11,657 nucleotides of DNA from Firmicutes bacterium UBA2595 (GTDB lineage: Bacteria; Bacillota; Thermincolia; Thermincolales; UBA2595), in NCBI GenBank assembly GCA_002339745.1, contig DDKP01000002.1, positions 1 to 11,657 of the forward strand, written 5' to 3'. Below, in pieces: positions 7,001 to 11,657 of the stretch. The translations under genes and the position numbers were made by a program. The notes beneath the pieces are model-generated. The model saw only the letters and a list, made by a program, of their open reading frames with translations, searched no databases and was not told the DNA's origin. Positions within the stretch are counted from its first letter, which is position 1. Each line of letters opens with the position of its first letter.

Positions 7001-7567
7001 TCACTCTCCGATCTTTTTAGCATAATCATAAAGTTTCTTTACTTCGTTCAGGCCCTTTATATTATGAGGGAGGACAGATATCTTGCCCTTCAAGAACATA
7101 GGGAGTCCGACATCAGTATCCTGCATGAGGTTTCCTGTCCCCAGGTTTAGGCCCAAAGCCAGCCCTATTTCATACAGCCTTCCGTGGTTTTTCACGGAAT
7201 TCATAAATGTTGTGTGGAAAACATGCATATTCTTGGCCTTACTGTAAATCCCCTTATGGTAAGCAATCACTCTCAGGGTATCCATCAGCTTGGCGATATC
7301 GATGTCCCTGGGGCAGCGGGTAGTACAGGTAGCACAGGTAGCACACGTCCAAATGGTAAAGCTGTTGAGCACCTCATCGACCAAGCCGTCCTGGAGCATC
7401 CGCATAATCTGGCTGGGGGGATAATCCATGGTAAACTGGAACGGGCAACCGCCGGTACATTTCATGCACTGGAAACACTGTCCAGGGTTCTGGCCGCTTT
7501 CTTCTCTGAGCTTCTGCAGGAAGTCCTTATTCTTGTCCAAAGACTGTGTAACATTAATCTCTCTCAT
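7001..7567 (-). CDS. hdrC: HdrC-like 4Fe-4S ferredoxin subunit
   Basis: A 188-residue protein of the heterodisulfide reductase subunit C family with two [4Fe-4S] binding motifs of the CX2CX2CX3CP type. Cluster 1 uses Cys31, Cys34, Cys37 and Cys41 (CFQCMKCTGGCP). Cluster 2 uses Cys75, Cys78, Cys81 and Cys85 (WTCATCATCTTRCP). The spacing between them, with PPSQIMRMLQDGL in the middle, is the family pattern. No signal peptide or membrane helix is evident, so it is a soluble electron carrier that should pass electrons to the HdrB clusters. The ATG has GAGGGG 6 nt upstream. Its stop overlaps the region of the hdrB start, indicating translational coupling. Similar small ferredoxin/CCG pairs also occur in lactate- and quinone-linked oxidoreductases, so the physiological reaction is open. 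Confidence 0.92.
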   Translation of the reverse strand: MREINVTQSLDKNKDFLQKLREESGQNPGQCFQCMKCTGGCPFQFTMDYPPSQIMRMLQDGLVDEVLNSFTIWTCATCATCTTRCPRDIDIAKLMDTLRVIAYHKGIYSKAKNMHVFHTTFMNSVKNHGRLYEIGLALGLNLGTGNLMQDTDVGLPMFLKGKISVLPHNIKGLNEVKKLYDYAKKIGE

Positions 7568-7703
7568 CCCTAACCCCTCACTTATGTATAGTCCATACTA
7601 AAAATCTATTCTACATTGTCAGAATAATTCCTTTTTTTCAAAAATAAAAACCTCATATATCTTACCATCTCCTAAAACCGGCAGTGTTTCCCCATAAAAC
7701 ACG
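7568..7703 (-). promoter_or_regulatory. Upstream region of hdrCB
   Basis: An AT-rich spacer between the putative speD terminator and hdrC that should hold the hdrCB promoter. A weak minus-strand -35-like CTGACA lies at 7617-7622, but the matching -10 is poor. A 6-bp inverted repeat, GTGTTT (7684-7689) with AAACAC (7697-7702), adjoins the terminator-like hairpin. There is no coding potential. Confidence 0.3.
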
Positions 7704-7735
7704 AAAACCCCACTTTCCTCTCGGAAGTAAGGTTT
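7704..7735 (-). terminator. Probable terminator hairpin after speD
   Basis: On the minus strand, AAACC at the outer end pairs with GGTTT, and ACTTCC pairs with GGAAAGT (one bulged A) around a GAGA tetraloop, with a small internal mismatch between the two stems. It lies about 45 nt past the speD stop and is followed by TCGTGTTTTATG, a weak T tract. It is a plausible but imperfect intrinsic terminator. Confidence 0.45.
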
Positions 7736-7779
7736 CCGCTAGCCTTTGACATACGTCTCAATACAAATAAATATCCCTC

Positions 7780-8166
7780 CTAAAGATTTACGGCCTCTTT
7801 TTCGGGAATTTTATAGAGGATCCCTCGCTGGGTTTCCTTTGCATCGACCGACTCAGCCCCAAAACTGGCGGCCAGGAAGTTGCATGCAACCCACGGGTTC
7901 ACCTTGTCACCGCAAGTAAAAACATCAACAGCGGCATACCCCAACTCAGGCCAGGTATGGATTGCCAGATGAGATTCGGAAATTACCACCACTCCACTAA
8001 CACCCTGGGGGCTAAATTTATGAAATACCACTTCGCGTACTTCTGCTCCGGATTCAAGTGCGGCGTTAACCATGATTTCTTCGACTTTGTTGATGTCGTT
8101 GAGGAGGTCGAAGTTGCATCCATAAATTTCAGCCAAAACGTGCCTTCCCAAAGCGTTCAATGTCAT
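7780..8166 (-). CDS. speD: S-adenosylmethionine decarboxylase proenzyme, SpeD
   Basis: A 128-residue class 1B AdoMet decarboxylase, which supplies the aminopropyl donor for spermidine synthesis. It is made as a proenzyme that cleaves itself to form a pyruvoyl group. The cleavage site is seen as Glu64-Ser65 in VISESHLAIHTWPE. His70 and Cys85 (DVFTCGD) sit exactly where the processing and catalytic His and Cys fall in the short bacterial family (known in Thermotoga as Ser63, His68 and Cys83). The length is normal. The ATG at 8166-8164 has only a distant G-rich run (GGGGGC) upstream and no well-spaced Shine-Dalgarno, which may matter for control. It has its own strong promoter and a structured leader of about 96 nt. 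No speE lies nearby, so it looks like an independent transcription unit between the flavin and Hdr genes. Confidence 0.96.
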   Translation of the reverse strand: MTLNALGRHVLAEIYGCNFDLLNDINKVEEIMVNAALESGAEVREVVFHKFSPQGVSGVVVISESHLAIHTWPELGYAAVDVFTCGDKVNPWVACNFLAASFGAESVDAKETQRGILYKIPEKEAVNL

Positions 8167-8208
8167 TTTCCATCTTTGCCCCCTTTTTTATGTGATTTTT
8201 AAAAGATT

Positions 8209-8259
8209 TTGGAATTTAAACCCTTCAAATCAAGGAAATCGGAAGAATCTAAATTCCAA
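8209..8259 (-). promoter_or_regulatory. Inverted repeat in the speD 5' leader
   Basis: Two perfect 10-nt arms, TTGGAATTTA (8209-8218) and TAAATTCCAA (8250-8259), enclose a 31-nt loop that itself contains a small CCTT/AAGG stem (8222-8225 with 8232-8235). The element lies wholly between the predicted transcription start (near 8262) and the speD ATG. It could fold in the RNA as a control element or serve as a DNA operator. It does not match any riboswitch class I recognise. Confidence 0.5.
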
Positions 8260-8268
8260 TCAAATTCA

Positions 8269-8296
8269 ATTTTAGCATATTTGTACGGTTTGTCAA
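8269..8296 (-). promoter_or_regulatory. Sigma-A-type promoter of speD
   Basis: On the minus strand a perfect -35 TTGACA (8291-8296) is separated by 16 nt from the -10 TAAAAT (8269-8274). The -10 is preceded by TG one base away (TGCTAAAAT), the extended -10 form. This is the clearest promoter in the window. It predicts a start near 8262 and a leader of about 96 nt before speD. Confidence 0.8.
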
Positions 8297-8359
8297 CAAA
8301 AAATATTTCCTTATTTTGTTTATCTCGTAACCCTCACGCCGTTTAGGTTTCATGTCCAT

Positions 8360-9124
8360 TTATACCACTTTATTCACCAGGCTGCCGACGCCTTCCACCA
8401 GCACTTCAACCGTATCACCCACCTGCATCGGCCCAACGCCTTTAGGCGTTCCTGTCAGGATAACATCCCCGGGCAGCAGTGTCATCACCCGGGAGATAAA
8501 GCTGACCAGCGTGGGAACGGGAAAAATCATGTTCCCCGTATTGGAGTCCTGTTTTAATTCTTCATTAAGATAGAGCCGGATTCGCAGGTTGCCAGCCTCG
8601 ATGTCCGTTTCAATCCATGGACCGAGGGGAACAAACGTGTCAAAGCTTTTGGCCCTGGTCCACTGGCCGTCCTTTCTCTGCAGGTCTCTGGCAGTAACGT
8701 CGTTGCCGCAGGTATACCCCAGGATAATTGAACCCACGTCGGCTGGCCGGACATCCTTGGCCTTTTTGCCTATAACGACAGCCAGTTCGGCCTCGTAATC
8801 CACCTGGGAACTCATTTGGGGATAAATAATTCCCTCCCCCGGACCAGTCACGGCAGTTGGCGGTTTGAGGAACAGGACCGGTTCTTCCGGTAAGCTGGCA
8901 GAACCACGTTTAAATTCGTCGATATGGGCTTTGTAATTAAGGCCTACACAGATAACCTTGGAAGGCTCACAGGGAGCAAGCAGTTTAATACTCCTCAAGC
9001 TATAAATATTACTCGTATATTCAAAATGTTCATAGATGGACCCCGAAATTTCTCTCACCTGTTCCTGGTCTTCCAGAACACCGTATTTAATTGAACCATT
9101 AAGAGAAAAACGCAGTAGTTTCAA
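8360..9124 (-). CDS. Fumarylacetoacetate hydrolase (FAH) superfamily protein
   Basis: A 254-residue enzyme of the FAH superfamily, which cleaves or decarboxylates beta-diketo acids and includes acylpyruvases, oxaloacetate decarboxylases and HpcE-type isomerases. The metal ligands are seen as Glu111 and Glu113 (VDYEAELAVVIGK) and Asp142 (CGNDVTARDLQ). Lys159 (TRAKSFD) and the lid pair His67/Glu70 (GLNYKAHIDE) match the catalytic His-Glu and Lys of the FAHD1-like group. The C-terminal LTGTPKGVGPM is the usual glycine-rich loop. The start is TTG at 9124-9122, chosen for the AAGGAGG 6 nt upstream. It follows ribH by 52 nt and is probably read with the riboflavin genes, although it has no known part in flavin synthesis. 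Substrate cannot be set by sequence; the motif set favours a small 2-oxo acid such as oxaloacetate or an acylpyruvate. Confidence 0.9.
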   Translation of the reverse strand: MKLLRFSLNGSIKYGVLEDQEQVREISGSIYEHFEYTSNIYSLRSIKLLAPCEPSKVICVGLNYKAHIDEFKRGSASLPEEPVLFLKPPTAVTGPGEGIIYPQMSSQVDYEAELAVVIGKKAKDVRPADVGSIILGYTCGNDVTARDLQRKDGQWTRAKSFDTFVPLGPWIETDIEAGNLRIRLYLNEELKQDSNTGNMIFPVPTLVSFISRVMTLLPGDVILTGTPKGVGPMQVGDTVEVLVEGVGSLVNKVV

Positions 9125-9176
9125 CGGCGGCCTCCTTGTCTGCCCCGTATGGCATAAACAGTTGAATTGTTTTTGA

Positions 9177-9644
9177 CTACTTTAATCCCCTGAGGAGGTT
9201 TGCCATCTCTATCCCGGTCACGGCAGCATCCCAGCCCTTGTTCCCGGCCTTGGTGCCCGCCCGCTCGATGGCTTGCTCAATGGTGTCGGCAGTTATAATC
9301 CCGAAGATTGCTGGTATTCCCGTATCCATGGATACCTTGGCAATGCCCTTGGAGACCTCGGCACAGACATAGTCGAAGTGGGGGGTTCCCCCTCTGATTA
9401 CAGCGCCAAGGCAGAGGACAGCGTCGTATTTGCCCGACCTGGCCATTGTCAGCGCTACCATTGGTATCTCAAACGCCCCCGGTACCCAGGCGACTTCAAT
9501 GTTTTCTTCACTGGCCCCATGACGTTTCAGGGCATCCATTGCCCCTGCCAGCAGTTTATTGGTAATGAATTCATTAAATCTGCCTACCACAATCCCGAAT
9601 TTGAAATCCCTGGCTATTAATTTCCCTTCATATATTTTTGTCAT
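9177..9644 (-). CDS. ribH: 6,7-dimethyl-8-ribityllumazine synthase
   Basis: Lumazine synthase (155 residues) joins the pyrimidine intermediate and 3,4-dihydroxy-2-butanone 4-phosphate to give the direct riboflavin precursor. It usually assembles into pentamers or 60-mer shells. Visible family features are GRFNEFI (21-27, substrate-binding Phe23), VPGAFEIP (54-61), CLGAVIRGGTPHFDYV (78-93) with the catalytic His89, and the C-terminal GNKGWDAAVTGIEMANL. The length is standard and no key residue is missing. The ATG lies 12 nt after the ribBA stop, with a GGGGG ribosome site between the two genes, so it is translated as part of the rib operon. The FAH-family gene follows on the same strand. Confidence 0.97.
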   Translation of the reverse strand: MTKIYEGKLIARDFKFGIVVGRFNEFITNKLLAGAMDALKRHGASEENIEVAWVPGAFEIPMVALTMARSGKYDAVLCLGAVIRGGTPHFDYVCAEVSKGIAKVSMDTGIPAIFGIITADTIEQAIERAGTKAGNKGWDAAVTGIEMANLLRGLK

Positions 9645-9656
9645 TTCTTTACCCCC

Positions 9657-10868
9657 TTATTTGTTGTTTTCGATGGACAGCATGTGCCCCAGTTTCATTT
9701 TTTTGGTACTAAGGTAAAACTCATTTGCTTCACACGGTTCAGTCTCCACCGGAACCCGCTCTACTACCTGCAGGCCGTAACCTTCCAACCCGGCGATCTT
9801 CCGCGGGTTATTGGTCAGCAACCGAATTTTCTTCAATCCCAGGTCGGCAAGGATTTGAGCCCCAATCCCATAATCCCTCAAGTCTGCGGGAAAACCCAGT
9901 AGTTCGTTGGCTTCGACTGTGTCTTTACCCAAATCCTGCAGGTGGTATGCTCTGATTTTGTTGGCCAGGCCGATTCCCCTGCCTTCCTGGCGCATATACA
10001 GGAATACTCCTCTGCCCTCCCGTTCTATCATTTTCAGGGACTGGGCCAGCTGATCCCCGCAATCACACCTGGCCGAACCGAAAACATCCCCGGTGAGGCA
10101 TTCGGAGTGGACCCTAGCCAGGACCGGCTCATCAGTGTCGACATTCCCTTTAATCAGGGCTAAGTGCTCTTTGCCGTCCAGCTGACTCCTGTAGGCCACC
10201 ACCAGGAATTCACCATACCTGGTGGGAAGTTTGGCCTCCCCAACCCTCTCCACCAGCTTTTCGGTCCGTCTCCGGTAGTTAATCAGGTCAGCGATGGTTA
10301 TTATTTTCAGGCCGTGTTTCCCGGCAAATTCCATTAATTCCGGAACCCGGGCCATGGTGCCGTCTTCTTTCATTATTTCACAAATGACTCCCGCCGGGTA
10401 CAGGCCCGCTAACCGGGCCAGGTCTATAGCGGCTTCCGTATGGCCTGCCCTGCGCAGGACGCCGCCTTCCTTGGCTCTGAGCGGAAACACGTGCCCTGGC
10501 CTGGCCAGGTCGGAAGGCTTGGTTTCGGGATTCAACAGGGTTTTAATAGTAATGGCCCTTTCATGCGCCGAAATTCCTGTGGTGGTTAAACCTTTGGCAT
10601 CTACCGAAACAGTAAAGGCTGTTTCATGGGAATCCGTGCTGTGGGTCACCATGGCCGGCAGGTCCAGTTCATCACACCTTTGGGCGGTCAGCGGGGTACA
10701 GATCAGGCCCCGCCCGTTTATGGCCATGAAGTTAACGGCTTCGGGAGTAACCATCTCCGCTGCCATCAGGAGGTCTCCCTCATTTTCCCTGTCTTCGTCA
10801 TCCACTACTACCAGCATTCTCCCCTGTTTGATGTCTTCTATCGCTTCTTCAATGGTGTTGAATTTCAT
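9657..10868 (-). CDS. ribBA: Bifunctional DHBP synthase / GTP cyclohydrolase II
   Basis: A 403-residue fusion that makes both precursors of riboflavin. The N-domain (about 1-200) forms 3,4-dihydroxy-2-butanone 4-phosphate from ribulose 5-phosphate, with the acidic loop DDEDRENEGD (23-32), THSTDSHETAF (75-85), RPGHVFPL (123-130) and RAGHTEAA (140-147). The C-domain (about 205-400) is GTP cyclohydrolase II, with zinc ligands Cys257, Cys268 and Cys270 (SECLTGDVFGSARCDCGDQ), RQEGRGIGL (293-301) and LTNNPRK (351-357). Both halves look intact, so both activities are expected. The ATG has AAAGGGG 8 nt upstream, and a 47-nt gap follows the ribE stop. The order ribE-ribBA-ribH is the classical Gram-positive one. 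Confidence 0.97.
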   Translation of the reverse strand: MKFNTIEEAIEDIKQGRMLVVVDDEDRENEGDLLMAAEMVTPEAVNFMAINGRGLICTPLTAQRCDELDLPAMVTHSTDSHETAFTVSVDAKGLTTTGISAHERAITIKTLLNPETKPSDLARPGHVFPLRAKEGGVLRRAGHTEAAIDLARLAGLYPAGVICEIMKEDGTMARVPELMEFAGKHGLKIITIADLINYRRRTEKLVERVGEAKLPTRYGEFLVVAYRSQLDGKEHLALIKGNVDTDEPVLARVHSECLTGDVFGSARCDCGDQLAQSLKMIEREGRGVFLYMRQEGRGIGLANKIRAYHLQDLGKDTVEANELLGFPADLRDYGIGAQILADLGLKKIRLLTNNPRKIAGLEGYGLQVVERVPVETEPCEANEFYLSTKKMKLGHMLSIENNK

Positions 10869-10915
10869 TATATTTTCCCCTTTCTCCGGCGACGTCCACT
10901 AAACACTATAACCCG

Positions 10916-11575
10916 TTATAAGAAACCTTTTTCCGCCAGAAAGTCCAATGTTAATGGCCCGCCTGAACCCTTGTCCCGGCCGGTTTCGCGGAAATTCATC
11001 AACCGCTCCACATACCTGCCGATAATATCAGATTCCAGGTTGACCCTGTCTCCCACTTTCTTGTACCCCAATGTAGTCATCCTGGCAGTATGCGGGATCA
11101 AAGAAACCCGGAACATTTCATCAGTGCAGTCCACCACGGTTAAACTGATTCCGTCAACGGCAACGGAACCCTTTTTGACAACGTATTTCATTACTCCGGC
11201 CGGGGCCCTGATGTCAGTCAGGATTGCTATATCTTCCCTCTGCTGGCTGACTATTTCACCAACCCCGTCAATATGCCCGCTGACAATATGCCCGCCCAGC
11301 CTGTCTCCGACCCGCAGGGCGCGTTCCAAGTTGACCAGGTCTCCCGGTTTCAGCTCTTCCAGGTTGGTTTTGCGCAGTGTCTCGGCCATTACCTCGACAT
11401 CAAAGAAACGGTCATTATACCTCACTACCGTCAGGCAGACACCGTTGACGGCAATACTGTCTCCAAGCCTGACATCATTTAAAACCACGCTTCCTTCAAT
11501 GGTCAACTTGGCTGAATCAGAACCCCGCTGTATCTTCCTGAGCTTTCCCAACTCCTCGACTATACCCGTAAACAA
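10916..11575 (-). CDS. ribE: Riboflavin synthase, alpha chain
   Basis: A 219-residue riboflavin synthase that dismutates two molecules of 6,7-dimethyl-8-ribityllumazine to riboflavin. It has two repeated lumazine-binding barrels. Domain 1 (about 1-96) holds FTGIVEELG at its start and GDSIAVNGVCLTV (38-50). Domain 2 (about 97-190) starts at GGHIVSGHIDGVG (94-106) and repeats the motif as GSVAVDGISLTV (136-147); a C-terminal helix has NLESDIIGRYVERL. The start is TTG at 11575-11573, giving the conserved family N-terminus MFTGIVEE with AGAGGTG 6 nt upstream. An open frame continues further upstream, but those residues resemble nothing in the family. It is the first rib gene visible here; ribD and any FMN riboswitch would lie beyond the right edge. 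Confidence 0.95.
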   Translation of the reverse strand: MFTGIVEELGKLRKIQRGSDSAKLTIEGSVVLNDVRLGDSIAVNGVCLTVVRYNDRFFDVEVMAETLRKTNLEELKPGDLVNLERALRVGDRLGGHIVSGHIDGVGEIVSQQREDIAILTDIRAPAGVMKYVVKKGSVAVDGISLTVVDCTDEMFRVSLIPHTARMTTLGYKKVGDRVNLESDIIGRYVERLMNFRETGRDKGSGGPLTLDFLAEKGFL

Positions 11576-11641
11576 TAGCTTCACCTCTCGTTGGTGACAA
11601 ATTCCTTTAACCCGAACCGCAGCCTCAAGCGGTAAATAACC

Positions 11642-11657
11642 GACAATTGTCAATTGT
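11642..11657. repeat. 7-nt repeat units at the right window edge
   Basis: The plus strand reads GACAATT (11642-11648), GTCAATT (11649-11655), then GT at the edge. That is a 7-nt period with the same G-N-C-A start as the heptamers at 3392-3412. It appears to be the border of a tandem array that continues outside the window, upstream of ribE. With only two full units, chance cannot be excluded. Confidence 0.35.

Noticed and set aside
7325..7342. Tandem 9-nt repeat ACAGGTAGC inside hdrC
   Set aside because: It encodes the regularly spaced Cys-Ala-Thr units of a ferredoxin motif, so protein constraint explains it.
8297..8359. Search for a terminator between the FAH gene and speD
   Set aside because: Only a 4-5 bp AACC/GGTT pairing with no T tract was found; too weak to call.
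10294..10902. Plus-strand open frame of 202 codons opposite ribBA
   Set aside because: It is a shadow of ribBA; the composition is Ser/Pro-rich and there is no domain or ribosome site.
10626..11597. Long plus-strand open frame of 323 codons opposite ribE and ribBA
   Set aside because: It overlaps two certain genes on the other strand, is rich in Ser, Thr, Pro and Arg as antisense frames often are, has no ribosome site that stands out, and resembles no family.
11576..11653. 26-codon upstream extension of riboflavin synthase
   Set aside because: The family starts at MFTGIVEE; the TTG there has its own ribosome site, and the extension resembles nothing.
11625..11657. Possible C-terminus of RibD reading TIDNCRLFTA and stop
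   Set aside because: Ten residues do not allow recognition, and the same bases form heptamer-like repeats.

Overview
The window is a gene-dense bacterial segment in which every supported gene lies on the minus strand, so transcription runs from the right edge to the left. Strong AGGAGG-type ribosome sites, several GTG and TTG starts, the futalosine route to menaquinone and an HdrC/HdrB pair all point to an anaerobic, menaquinone-using Gram-positive of the Clostridia, most likely near the Peptococcaceae (Desulfotomaculum/Pelotomaculum type). That placement is inference from gene content.

Read in the direction of transcription there are four blocks. (1) Riboflavin: ribE, ribBA and ribH, followed by a fumarylacetoacetate hydrolase (FAH) superfamily gene. 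(2) speD, alone, with its own strong promoter and a structured leader. (3) hdrC-hdrB, an overlapping pair of iron-sulfur electron-transfer genes that ends at a good intrinsic terminator. (4) A compact quinone operon: a fused polyprenyl-synthase-like/MenG methyltransferase, a UbiA prenyltransferase (MqnP role), mqnE, mqnA and mqnC, followed closely by tatA and the start of tatC, which runs off the left edge.

Block 4 contains most of the futalosine menaquinone pathway. MqnA dehydrates chorismate, MqnE makes aminofutalosine, MqnC cyclises dehypoxanthine futalosine, the UbiA protein attaches the prenyl tail and MenG methylates the ring. The futalosine nucleosidase (mqnB or an MTA/SAH nucleosidase) and mqnD are not here and must be elsewhere. 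The flavin, Hdr, quinone and Tat genes together look like a redox-cofactor and respiration-supporting neighbourhood.

The most unusual item is the 523-residue MenG protein. Its N-terminal 250 residues resemble a trans-isoprenyl diphosphate synthase but lack both aspartate-rich catalytic motifs, which suggests a non-catalytic prenyl-binding or partner domain. Other points of interest are the inverted repeat in the speD leader, 7-nt tandem repeats in two places, and the HdrCB pair without HdrA. No stretch over 300 bases lacks a gene; the largest gaps are 187, 212 and 193 bases. No tRNA, rRNA, insertion sequence or CRISPR array was seen.
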